Assembly (NCBI GenBank): GCA_964621785.1
Contig: CAZUPD010000013.1
Span: 1 to 64,000, forward strand
From: JACKDW01 sp964621785
Lineage (GTDB): Bacteria; Myxococcota_A; Polyangia; Nannocystales; Nannocystaceae
Direction of reading: 5' to 3'
DNA: 64,000 nucleotides
In this document: piece after piece, positions 7,842 to 16,327 of the stretch
Position numbering within the stretch: position 1 is the first letter of the stretch
Layout of the letters: each line of letters starts with the position of its first letter
The notes under the pieces: model-generated
Databases searched by the model: none
Told to the model about the DNA's origin: nothing
The model's input: the letters and a program-made list of their open reading frames with translations, nothing else
Position numbers and translations under genes: made by a program

Positions 7842-9680
7842 CTACCGTTTGGCCGACGTGTACATGGAGTCGATCACGTCGGCGAAGCGCTCTTCGACGA
7901 CCTTGCGTTTGACCTTGAGTGAGGCCGTCAACAGGCCGTTGTCGACGGTCATGGGCCCGGGCAACATGCGCCAGTATTTGATGTCCTCGAAGCTCGCCAG
8001 CCCGACGTTGACCTTGGCCACGTGGGCCTCGACCGCCTCGCGCACGCGCTCGTTGTTTTGGTCGGCCGGGATCCCGACCTGTTTGGCCCACTCTTCGAGC
8101 TCTTCGGGGTCGAGTGCGATGAGGGCCACACAGTAGTTCCGGCGATCACCGACGACGACGGCCTCTTGGATGATCGGCAGGAGTTTGAGCTGACCCTCGA
8201 TTTTGGCCGGGGCGACGTACTTGCCACCCGATGTCTTGATGAGTTCCTTTTTGCGGCCGGTGATCTTCACAAACCCGTCTTCGTCGATCGAGCCGAGGTC
8301 TCCCGTGCAAAACCAGCCTTCTTCGTTGAACGCCGACGCGGTGGCCTCGGGACGGTTGAGGTAGCCTCGGGTGATGTTGGCTCCCTTGGCCAGGATTTCG
8401 CCATCCTCGGCGATCTTGATCTCGACCCCAGGGAACGCTTGGCCGACGGTCCCGACCTTGATCCGGCCTGGGCGGTTGGCGGTGAGACCGGGGCAGGTTT
8501 CGGTCAGGCCGTAGGCCTCCAACAGGTTGAGCCCGCAGGCGAGGAAGAAGCTGTGGACTTCGGAGTCGAGTGGGGCCGACCCGGAGATCAGGATACCTGC
8601 CCGCGCGAGACCGAGACGGGCACGGAGTTTGGAGAGCACGAGCTTGTCGGCGAGTTTGTATTGCAGGCCGATCAACAGTGGGAGGCTGCGTCCGGTGGTT
8701 GTGTACGCAACGGTGGCCATACCGGCTGAGACCGCCCAGCGGAAGAGAGCCTGACGGATCGGCGGTGCTCCAGCCACGGCACTTTCGATCTTCGACTTCA
8801 TCTTCTCGTACACACGCGGGGCCGCAGGGAAAAACCCGGGCAGGGCCGAGCGGGCATCGTCGGCCAGCGTCGGGATCGACGAGATGACCAAAGGAGCATT
8901 TTTATAGGGAGCGGCAAACTGAATCAGACGCCCGAATGAGTGGGCGAGGGGGAGGAACAAAAACAGTCCGCCCTCGCGGATTGAATCGGTCATGATCCCG
9001 GCAGCATCGGCCGAGCGGGCCATCGACAGATGATTGTCGTGGGTTTGAATCACTGCCTTTTGTGGACCGGTCGTCCCCGAAGTGTAGGTGTAGGTCGCGG
9101 TTTGATCGGGGGTGGCAGCTTCGCGGCGGCGCTTGAGTTCGTCGCCGAGCTCGGCGAGTTTTTTTTCGCCACGCGCCTCTAGGTCGGCGAGGCTTTCCCA
9201 ATCGTCGGCCGGTTCGATCCCGGCCGGATCGATGACGACAATGTGTTTGAGCTCAATCAGCTCGGGCCCATAGTCCTTGTCGAAAAACCGGAATCCGGCA
9301 CGCATCGTTCGGATCTTTGCCAGCTGGTCGCGGTTGTCGACGATCACCAATTTGATTTTGGTGTCAGTATGTGCATAGCCAACTTCTTCGGCGTGGAGCG
9401 AGGCGTAGATCGGAACCGTTTGCAGGCCCACGGATAGGCAGGCAAAGTCGCACAACAGCCACGCTTCGCTGGTCTCACCGAGCAGCCCGACGACGTCGTT
9501 ATCTGCGAGTTCGACCGCACTCAACACGCCAGCAGCGATTTTGTCGGCACGATCCGCGACCTGTCGCCAGGTACGGTCGGCCCAGCCAGAGCCCTGTTTG
9601 ACACGCAGGGCAGTATCGTTGGGGCTCTGTTCAGCCCGGGTATGTAGGAGTTGCGCAAGTGTTGTGACGTTGAGACTCAT
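7842..9680 (-). CDS. fadD: Long-chain fatty-acid--CoA ligase
   Basis: 612 aa AMP-forming acyl-CoA synthetase. The adenylation loop is YTYTSGTTGPQKAV, the core motif is YGLTETCPG, and the C-terminal hinge is GWFCTGDLGSIDEDGF followed by GRKKELIKTSGGKYVAP. This is the FadD15-like long form seen in actinobacteria and myxobacteria. It activates free fatty acids with ATP and CoA for beta-oxidation or lipid synthesis. The ATG at 9680 is preferred because a GAGGACGAC sequence lies just before it; an in-frame start at 9698 is possible. It is monocistronic, with an inverted repeat just past its stop. Confidence 0.92.
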   Translation of the reverse strand: MSLNVTTLAQLLHTRAEQSPNDTALRVKQGSGWADRTWRQVADRADKIAAGVLSAVELADNDVVGLLGETSEAWLLCDFACLSVGLQTVPIYASLHAEEVGYAHTDTKIKLVIVDNRDQLAKIRTMRAGFRFFDKDYGPELIELKHIVVIDPAGIEPADDWESLADLEARGEKKLAELGDELKRRREAATPDQTATYTYTSGTTGPQKAVIQTHDNHLSMARSADAAGIMTDSIREGGLFLFLPLAHSFGRLIQFAAPYKNAPLVISSIPTLADDARSALPGFFPAAPRVYEKMKSKIESAVAGAPPIRQALFRWAVSAGMATVAYTTTGRSLPLLIGLQYKLADKLVLSKLRARLGLARAGILISGSAPLDSEVHSFFLACGLNLLEAYGLTETCPGLTANRPGRIKVGTVGQAFPGVEIKIAEDGEILAKGANITRGYLNRPEATASAFNEEGWFCTGDLGSIDEDGFVKITGRKKELIKTSGGKYVAPAKIEGQLKLLPIIQEAVVVGDRRNYCVALIALDPEELEEWAKQVGIPADQNNERVREAVEAHVAKVNVGLASFEDIKYWRMLPGPMTVDNGLLTASLKVKRKVVEERFADVIDSMYTSAKR

Positions 9681-10125
9681 GTCGTCCTCGAGAACCAATG
9701 GTGGTCAGTGCGGGGGAACGTACCACGTCGTGCAGAGGTTAGAAGGCGCAATTTCGCCAGCTAGCCCGGACTTCTCGCCAACTTTCCGGCAGCGGGTTGC
9801 AAATGCACGCAACCGTTGAACGTGCTGTGCACGCACTCCTTGCCGCACCTCCAGCGCCCTCGTGGTTCACTCGTTCGCGCGTCCAATGGTTACGCACCTT
9901 TGCAACCCCCGTTTCGAAATGTTCGAGCGTCCGGTTCGGAGCCGATCCGAGGCCTTCAAAGAGGTTGGCACTACACCGAATGCACAACCCGATGGTCGAC
10001 GGAACTTTGTCAACCAGTGCGCTTGCCCGGGCGCGACCATGACTGGCCACGGGGTGAAAGATCGTCGCTCGAGGGTGCCAAGGGAGGGGGGCTGCCGAAA
10101 GCCGCAGCACTCGAAAGGCTTGTCG
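9681..10125. other. Divergent intergenic region, 445 bp
   Basis: This lies between the divergent acyl-CoA synthetase and VWA-protein genes. It contains one copy of the TGYANNTRCA palindrome (9798-9807). Open frames on both strands here lack a recognisable protein and have no usable start signals. Promoters for both flanking genes should lie here, but I cannot point to convincing -35/-10 boxes. Confidence 0.5.
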
Positions 10126-12141
10126 ATGTCCATCCGAAGTTTGCGGGTTTGCTTGGCCCTGCTCGTCCCGTGCCTGTTTGTCGATCCGACCGGATTGTCC
10201 ACCTCCGAGGCGAGGGCGACACAAGACGGGCAAATGGTGGGGAAGGTGACGCACTCCAAAACCAAGGAACCAGTCGCCGACGCGATCGTAATCCTGCAGT
10301 GTTCCTGCCTTCAGGGGACTCGCGAAACACGGACCAACGCCGATGGCTTGTACATGTTTCGCGATCTGCCCCCTGGCGAATATACGATTCAGGTGCTTTC
10401 GGGCCAGGCCGATGTCGCGAAGATTGTTCGGATGCCGAGAGGTGCCAAGTTCCGGGCCAATTTTACGATCGATCCAGAAGATGAGTTCAAGGTCATGATG
10501 GTGATTTCCGGCAAGAGCCCGAGGCTTGCCCGAAGGGACATCACAGCCGAGGCCATTTCGCGCTCGGTTTCCCGCGACTTTACATCGGTCGTCGACATCT
10601 CCCCGACGGCCACTTCCGACAGTGGCGGTATTCGGCTCGCGGGGTCGTCCCAGTCGAGTCGTCACATCAACGGGGACGAATTTAACCGTGAGGGGTACGC
10701 CCCGATCGTCGAACAGGAATTTCTTTCCGTTGCAGATGCACCATTATCGACGTTTTCGATCGATGTCGACACCGCGGCCTACAGCAATGTGCGACGGTTT
10801 TTACACGACGGGATGCTGCCACCGGCCGACGCGGTACGGACCGAGGAGTTGGTCAACTACTTCGACTACGACTACGCCGCACCGAGTCCGCGCCACCCCA
10901 TGTCGGTGACCGTCGAAGTCGGCGACTGCCCCTGGGAGTCCAAGCACTGGCTCGCGCACGTCGGGATCCAGGCCAAAAATGATTACAAGGGCGATTCTCC
11001 CGCCAAGAACCTGGTGTTCCTGATCGATGTCTCCGGCTCGATGAACGGTGTGGACAAGTTGCCGCTCGTCAAACAGTCGCTCAAGATGTTGGTACACCAG
11101 ATGCGGCCCCAGGACAGGTTGGCAATCGTTGTCTATGCAGGGAGTTCGGGGGTGGCCCTGCGCCCGACCAGCGGGGTAAACAAACGGCGGGCACTGGCGG
11201 CGATCGACCGGCTCGAAGCGGGAGGCTCGACCCATGGCGCCGGCGGGATCCAACAGGCCTACCGCATCGCCCGTTCCGCGTTTATCCGTGGAGGTGTCAA
11301 CCGCGTGCTCCTCGCGACCGATGGCGATTTCAATGTAGGAGCAACCAGTGCAGGTGCATTGACCCGGCTGATCGAACGCAAGCGCAAATCGGGGATCTAC
11401 CTGTCGACCCTGGGTTTTGGCACCGGCAACTACCAGGACGATACGATGGAGTTGTTGGCCGACAAGGGCAACGGAAACTACGCCTATATCGACAGCCTGA
11501 TGGAGGCGCGCAAAGTACTGGTCGAGGAGGCCGATGCCACGCTCGTTCCGGTGGCCGACGATGTGAAGTTGCAGATCGAGTTCAACCCACGGTGGATCGC
11601 TTCGTACCGTTTGATCGGCTACGAAAACCGGAGGTTGGCCGACCGCGACTTTGACGACGATACCAAAGATGCCGGCGAGCTCGGGGCAGGGCATACGGTG
11701 ACCGCGTTGTACGAGTTGGTCCCGGCGAGCGACAAGCCGGCCAAGCGCGAGGTCGGTCCGTTGCGCTACCAAAGCGATCGCACGGCAACAGCCCACAGTC
11801 AGACCGACGAGTTGGCGCGGGTCAAGCTGCGGTACAAACGGCCCGGAGCGGCGCGAAGTGTGCGAGTCGATTTTGTCGCCGGTCTTCGTAACCGCCGGCC
11901 GGCACACAAGGCGAGTGAAAACTTCCGCTGGTCTGCCGCAGTCGCAGCCTGGTCGCTCAAGCTCCGCAATTCGAAGTTCGCCGAAAAGATTGCCTATACA
12001 GATGTTTTGCAACTCGCCCGCGGGGCCGTGGGCCAGGACCCGCAGGGGTACCGTCGACAGTTCCTGTCACTGGTCGAGACGGCGCAGAAGATGCAGGAGC
12101 AGTCGATCGAAGCGCATTCGATCCGAGCTCGTGACCGATGA
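10126..12141 (+). CDS. Secreted von Willebrand factor A protein, YfbK-like, with receptor-type N-terminus
   Basis: 671 aa. The ATG at 10126 is 8 nt after GAAAGG and opens a signal peptide (LRVCLALLVPCLFV). Residues about 36-105 form a CarboxypepD_reg-like beta-sandwich (GKVTHSKTKEPVADAIVILQ and GLYMFRDLPPGEYTIQV). Residues about 150-172 (SRDFTSVVDISPTATSD and the GGIRLAG turn) resemble the plug start of TonB-dependent receptors. Next comes a VWA_N-like region (FSIDVDTAAYSNVRRFLHDG), then a VWA domain with an intact MIDAS DVSGSMNG near residue 298, then a C-terminal DUF3520-like part ending near TDVLQLARGA. The VWA-DUF3520 core is the YfbK family, of unknown function. There is no C-terminal anchor, so it is probably periplasmic or secreted. 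Confidence 0.8.
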   Translation: MSIRSLRVCLALLVPCLFVDPTGLSTSEARATQDGQMVGKVTHSKTKEPVADAIVILQCSCLQGTRETRTNADGLYMFRDLPPGEYTIQVLSGQADVAKIVRMPRGAKFRANFTIDPEDEFKVMMVISGKSPRLARRDITAEAISRSVSRDFTSVVDISPTATSDSGGIRLAGSSQSSRHINGDEFNREGYAPIVEQEFLSVADAPLSTFSIDVDTAAYSNVRRFLHDGMLPPADAVRTEELVNYFDYDYAAPSPRHPMSVTVEVGDCPWESKHWLAHVGIQAKNDYKGDSPAKNLVFLIDVSGSMNGVDKLPLVKQSLKMLVHQMRPQDRLAIVVYAGSSGVALRPTSGVNKRRALAAIDRLEAGGSTHGAGGIQQAYRIARSAFIRGGVNRVLLATDGDFNVGATSAGALTRLIERKRKSGIYLSTLGFGTGNYQDDTMELLADKGNGNYAYIDSLMEARKVLVEEADATLVPVADDVKLQIEFNPRWIASYRLIGYENRRLADRDFDDDTKDAGELGAGHTVTALYELVPASDKPAKREVGPLRYQSDRTATAHSQTDELARVKLRYKRPGAARSVRVDFVAGLRNRRPAHKASENFRWSAAVAAWSLKLRNSKFAEKIAYTDVLQLARGAVGQDPQGYRRQFLSLVETAQKMQEQSIEAHSIRARDR

Positions 12142-12219
12142 CCGGGCCATCTCCGGTAGGTTTCGGTCTCGTGTGTACCAGGCCGGCATTCGAGAGGAAT
12201 CAAAATGTAGTTGCATGTT

Positions 12220-13290
12220 TTAGAGATTGTCCACATGCTCCAGGGTCACCCGCAGGGTCTCCTCGACCATGGCCGTCGCATCCTCGGTCGAGACGGCAAA
12301 TCCGACGTGGATGTGACCGGCGGCGAGGTTGGTGTCGGGATTGAGGGAGTTGTAGTAGAGCCCGTGGAGGCCGAGAAACCCCGAGAGATAGCGCCCGCTG
12401 GTGCCTTCGTAGTCGATCGCTACGTTGACCAGCCCGAGCTGATCGACAGCTTCGACGATCGCATCCGCAGGGAGTTGGGTCTCGAGGACATTGCCTTTGC
12501 GATAGGTTGAGATAGCGTCCCATGAGCGCGGCTCGATGCTGTCCATCGTCGGGTAGGTGTCGTCGCCGTAGGCGTCGGAGATCCAATCATACGGCGGCGC
12601 GGCATCGGGATCGTTGGGGTTTTGGTGCCCGCCTTCGATCGCCTCGACTTCCCAACCGATCATGCCGCCACGGCTGGTGGTGAGGAGGACGACAGGTTGG
12701 TACTCGTCGACAATCCGCCAAAAATCCTCCGACGTATCTTGATAGTCGACCTGCAAGTCCGACTCCTCGGAGCCGACCGAACCTGGCTCGCCGATGTCGT
12801 CGTCGGTCGGATCTCCGTCGGGCGGAAATTCAGGGAAAAATGCATATACATCATAACCGAGACCCTCCCAATTTTTCCCGTTCCAGCCGTCGGGGTTTTG
12901 TTCGGGATTTTGGCTCCACTGGCGCAGCATTTCATTGGTCGGCGGCCAGTAGCCCATAACGACGACCACCGGGCAGGGACCGCCACAAGCATCACCTTCG
13001 GTGTCGGTCTGTGTCTCTGTACTTGAGTCGGTATCCGTGTCGGTATTCGTGTCGGGCTCCGTGTCGGAATCGGAGTCGGAATCTGTTGTCGCGACTTCCG
13101 TTTCGCCCTCGGTCGATCCATCGCTTCCCGCGGTCGTCACGGCATCCGTCGTGGCCTCGGACGCGTCTGTGGTCGTGCTCGCTTCACTTGTTCCAGGCTC
13201 CGATGTTTGGGTCGATCCTTCGGTGTCCGTCGAAGGGTCGGATCCGCAGGCAAACGAGAAACATGTGAGGACGAGCAACCGGCGTGTCAT
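12220..13290 (-). CDS. Pyroglutamyl-peptidase-I-like lipoprotein with Cys-to-Ser change
   Basis: 356 aa. A short signal peptide ends in a weak lipobox (SFAC, C15), followed by about 85 residues of Thr/Ser/Asp/Glu linker. The folded part (about 105-356) has features of peptidase family C15: an Asn-rich early loop, an RGG...WEVEAIEG segment in the place of the catalytic Glu region, GRYLSGFLGLHGLYYN in the place of the catalytic Cys helix, and HIHVG in the place of the catalytic His strand. The usual Cys is Ser (S303), while H328 is kept. If the alignment holds, this is either a Ser variant or an inactive binding protein. It is convergent with the VWA gene. The fold assignment is inferred from motifs only. 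Confidence 0.55.
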   Translation of the reverse strand: MTRRLLVLTCFSFACGSDPSTDTEGSTQTSEPGTSEASTTTDASEATTDAVTTAGSDGSTEGETEVATTDSDSDSDTEPDTNTDTDTDSSTETQTDTEGDACGGPCPVVVVMGYWPPTNEMLRQWSQNPEQNPDGWNGKNWEGLGYDVYAFFPEFPPDGDPTDDDIGEPGSVGSEESDLQVDYQDTSEDFWRIVDEYQPVVLLTTSRGGMIGWEVEAIEGGHQNPNDPDAAPPYDWISDAYGDDTYPTMDSIEPRSWDAISTYRKGNVLETQLPADAIVEAVDQLGLVNVAIDYEGTSGRYLSGFLGLHGLYYNSLNPDTNLAAGHIHVGFAVSTEDATAMVEETLRVTLEHVDNL

Positions 13291-13365
13291 GGGGCGAGAA
13301 TATCGAGTTCGTCATGGATTGCGGGGGCGTGACCGGCCGGGTTACAACCATGCCTCGCCGCTCCG

Positions 13366-14814
13366 ATGAACATTCAACGACCTCTGCTGGCCCGACAGGT
13401 TGCCCTCGCGTTTGCTGCGGTCGGCGTGTTGGCGGCGGCGATGTGTGCACTGATGCTGGTGATCATCTCGGATGTCTCCGGGTTGATCGCGCAGATGCGT
13501 CACGACGAGGGATCGATCCGTCAGGGTCTCGAGTTGGCAACGGCTGTGCGCGAGTTGTCGATCGAGATCGATACGGCTGTGATCGGCGGGGCCGACCTCT
13601 CGTCCTACGAGGAACGCCGCAACCAGGTGCGGGCCCGGATTCAGGAACTGTCGCCACAGGTTCCGGAGCGCGAACACTGGCGCCTGCAAGTGCTCGCCGA
13701 ACACACCCAGCGGTTGCACGATGTGCTGATGTCGTCAGCGCTGCCGGCTGTGCGCGCAGGCAACGAGGCCGACGTGCGGCGGATCCACGAGACGCTCGCA
13801 ACGTTGGGCGCGGAGGCTGCATCACATGCCGATGCCCTGGCGCAGGCGACGGCCTCAAAAATGGCCCATGCGCACAGCGAAGCGACTGATGCGACGCGGG
13901 TGGGTCTGATCGGCGGTGGTGTATTCGTACTTTTGATCATTGGGTTTTCGATCTGGTTTACGCAGCGGCTTCGGGCAGCCGTTTTGAAGCCTCTCGGTGC
14001 ACTGACCCATGCGGCGAGGGCGTTTGGGTCCGGCAACTTCGAGCACCGGGTGGGAGCGATCGGACGCGGGGAGTTTGCCGAACTCGGCGAAGCGTTTGAC
14101 CACATGGCCGATGAGCTCGCCCGTCGTGAAGCACATGTCGTCCGCCACGAACGCATGGCGGCAATCGGCCAACTCGCTGCCGGTATCGCCCATGAACTCA
14201 ACAACCCAATCGGGATCATCCGCGGCTATCTCAAGACCATGCGGCCCGACGCGGATCGGGAGACGTTGGCCGAGGAGTTGGCGATCCTCGATGAAGAGGC
14301 GGCGCAGTGTCAGCGGATCGCGGAGGACCTAGTCGCCTATTCCCGGACCGATGAACTCGTGACCACCGCGGTCGAGTTTGATGTTTTTCTACGTGAGACG
14401 GGTGAACGCTTTGGCGAAAGTGCCGCGGGCCAGAACTTTGAGATTCGCGTCGATGCCCAGCCCGGGCAGGCCCAGGTCGACCGCACACGCCTGCGCCAGG
14501 TCGTGCTCAATCTGCTGACCAATGCAGCCCAGGCTTCGCCACCGGGAGCCGCCATCAAGGTCCGTGGCGAGATCGTCGGCGACACCTACCGGATCGAGGT
14601 CGAGGACACAGGTCCGGGCGTGCCACAGGCCGACCGCGAGCGGATTTTTGAACCGTTTTTTAGCAAACGACCTGGCGGCACCGGCCTCGGACTCGCGGTG
14701 TGCCTCGGCATCGTCCGCGCCCACAAGGGGGAACTCGAGGTGTTTGACGCAACTTCGTCGGCGGGCAGTGGGGCGGTGTTTCGTGTGAACCTGCCGCGGG
14801 AGGTGGGAGGGTGA
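13366..14814 (+). CDS. Membrane sensor histidine kinase (NtrB/ZraS-like)
   Basis: 482 aa. A first membrane helix (about 13-35) precedes a periplasmic region of about 140 residues, largely helical and Arg/Glu-rich. A second helix (about 180-200, GLIGGGVFVLLIIGFSIWF) follows, then HAMP, then HisKA with H276 in AAGIAHELNNP, then HATPase_c with DTGPGVP and GGTGLGLAV. The HELNNP H-box is typical of kinases that partner NtrC-type sigma-54 activators. The stop overlaps the response-regulator start by 4 nt. The position just upstream of a CusCBA-type operon suggests metal or envelope-stress sensing, as in ZraSR; this is inference. Confidence 0.9.
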   Translation: MNIQRPLLARQVALAFAAVGVLAAAMCALMLVIISDVSGLIAQMRHDEGSIRQGLELATAVRELSIEIDTAVIGGADLSSYEERRNQVRARIQELSPQVPEREHWRLQVLAEHTQRLHDVLMSSALPAVRAGNEADVRRIHETLATLGAEAASHADALAQATASKMAHAHSEATDATRVGLIGGGVFVLLIIGFSIWFTQRLRAAVLKPLGALTHAARAFGSGNFEHRVGAIGRGEFAELGEAFDHMADELARREAHVVRHERMAAIGQLAAGIAHELNNPIGIIRGYLKTMRPDADRETLAEELAILDEEAAQCQRIAEDLVAYSRTDELVTTAVEFDVFLRETGERFGESAAGQNFEIRVDAQPGQAQVDRTRLRQVVLNLLTNAAQASPPGAAIKVRGEIVGDTYRIEVEDTGPGVPQADRERIFEPFFSKRPGGTGLGLAVCLGIVRAHKGELEVFDATSSAGSGAVFRVNLPREVGG

Positions 14815-16202
14815 ACGCGCCAGAAACACGCGACAAGCCGCATCTGCTGGTTGTCGACGACAAGCGGAACATGGTGCGATTGATGGCCAAGGTCATGCGT
14901 GACGACGCTGTGGTGCACACGGCCGAGTGCGGGACGAGAGCGCTCGAGATTCTTGGGCAACACCCGATCGATGCCGTGTTGTGCGACCTCAAAATGCCGG
15001 GTCTCAACGGCCTCGAGGTCCTGCGAGGGTGCCGTAAAGTCCGTCCCCAGGCGCGTTTTGTCCTCATGACCGCCTACGCGAGTGTCGGCACCGCTGTCGA
15101 GGCCCTCAAACTCGGTGCCTGCGACTATTTGACCAAACCGTTTGAACCGGATGCTGCGCGGGCCGTGTTGTTGCGGGCGCTGGCACAGGCGCGTGTCGGT
15201 GAAGATGTGGCCGCCAGCGAAGTTTTGCCAGGGTTGCTCGCGCGTTCACAGCAGATGATCGAGCTCGCCGACCTCGTCCGTCGGATCGCCGACAGCGACG
15301 CGACGGCACTCGTGCTCGGCGAGACCGGGACGGGCAAAGAACGCATCGCGCGTGCGGTGCACAGCCTGAGTCCGCGGGCAAATCGGCGGTTTGTCGCGAT
15401 CAACTGTGCCGCCGTACCTTCCGAATTACTTGAGAGTGAGTTGTTCGGGCATGCAAAAGGGGCCTTCACCGGGGCGACGGGCGATCGCAAGGGCCTGTTT
15501 GAAGAAGCGGATGGCGGCAGCCTGTTCCTCGACGAGGTCGGCGATATGCGGTTGTCGCTCCAGGCCAAGTTGACGCGTGCACTCGAAGAGCGGGCGGTTC
15601 GGCGGATTGGGGAGTCGCGCGAGCGGGCTGTCGACGTGCGGGTGATCGCCGCGACCCACCACGACCTCGAGGGGATGGTCGAGGCGGGGACGTTTCGCCA
15701 GGATCTTTGGTACCGACTCAACGTCGCACTTGTCCGGATTCCACCCCTGCGGGCGCGGGTCGATGACATCGAGCTGCTGGCTCACCACTTTCTGCGCGAG
15801 CGGGTCGCCCGCAACCGCAAGCACCAGTTCGTCGGGTTTACCGACACCGCATTGGAAGTTTTGCGAGCCTATCCCTGGCCGGGAAACGTCCGCCAGTTGC
15901 GGGCAGCTGTCGAACGCGCGTGTGTGGTGGCTGAAACGTCGCGAATCGGAGTTGCCGACCTTCCACCCGAGCTGGCAGCGTCCGAATCGAGTGGGACTGG
16001 ACAGCACCTGGCTCATGGAACCTGGGCCGAGGCGCTTGACCGCGGTCGTGCCGAATACGGCCGCCGCTACCTCCAAGCGGTGATGCAGAAATTCGAAGGC
16101 AAAGTCGCCGCGGCAGCTCGGCATGCCGGTGTCGAACGCGAGAGTTTTTATCGCCTGTTGCGCAAGTACGGCGTCGATGCAAGCGTGTTTCGCTCTGTGT
16201 AA
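14811..16202 (+). CDS. NtrC-family sigma-54-dependent response regulator
   Basis: 463 aa, GTG start overlapping the kinase stop (GTGA). The receiver domain (about 10-125) has the phospho-acceptor D59 in LCDLKMPG. The AAA+ domain (about 145-380) has Walker A GETGTGKE, the sigma-54 contact loop GAFTGA and Walker B SLFLDEVGD. The C-terminal Fis-type helix-turn-helix reads KVAAAARHAGVERESFYRLLRKYG. It activates RNA polymerase carrying sigma-54 when phosphorylated by its coupled kinase. The likely target is the efflux operon 126 nt downstream; a -24/-12-like sequence lies there but at an awkward distance. Confidence 0.93.
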   Translation: MNAPETRDKPHLLVVDDKRNMVRLMAKVMRDDAVVHTAECGTRALEILGQHPIDAVLCDLKMPGLNGLEVLRGCRKVRPQARFVLMTAYASVGTAVEALKLGACDYLTKPFEPDAARAVLLRALAQARVGEDVAASEVLPGLLARSQQMIELADLVRRIADSDATALVLGETGTGKERIARAVHSLSPRANRRFVAINCAAVPSELLESELFGHAKGAFTGATGDRKGLFEEADGGSLFLDEVGDMRLSLQAKLTRALEERAVRRIGESRERAVDVRVIAATHHDLEGMVEAGTFRQDLWYRLNVALVRIPPLRARVDDIELLAHHFLRERVARNRKHQFVGFTDTALEVLRAYPWPGNVRQLRAAVERACVVAETSRIGVADLPPELAASESSGTGQHLAHGTWAEALDRGRAEYGRRYLQAVMQKFEGKVAAAARHAGVERESFYRLLRKYGVDASVFRSV

Positions 16203-16327
16203 CTCGTTCGGTTACGGGTTGACTCAGAGCGTTACAAAACCCCCTGCGTCATGTGGCGGAGCATAAAAAATCAGAGTGATTTCAGAGTCTCTCGCAAGTG
16301 GTTTGACGCTTGCTTTGAAGGAGGTCG

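Noticed and set aside
9739..10665. 308-residue minus-strand frame over the VWA gene start
   Set aside because: No recognisable domain, and it runs antisense to a well-supported signal peptide and beta-sandwich domain.
16299..16314. Sigma-54-like site TGG-N9-TTGCT before the efflux operon
   Set aside because: Spacing of GG and GC fits -24/-12, but the start of transcription would fall at about 16325, after the ribosome binding site and 3 nt before the ATG. The signal peptide needs that ATG, so the site is probably chance unless the mRNA is nearly leaderless.
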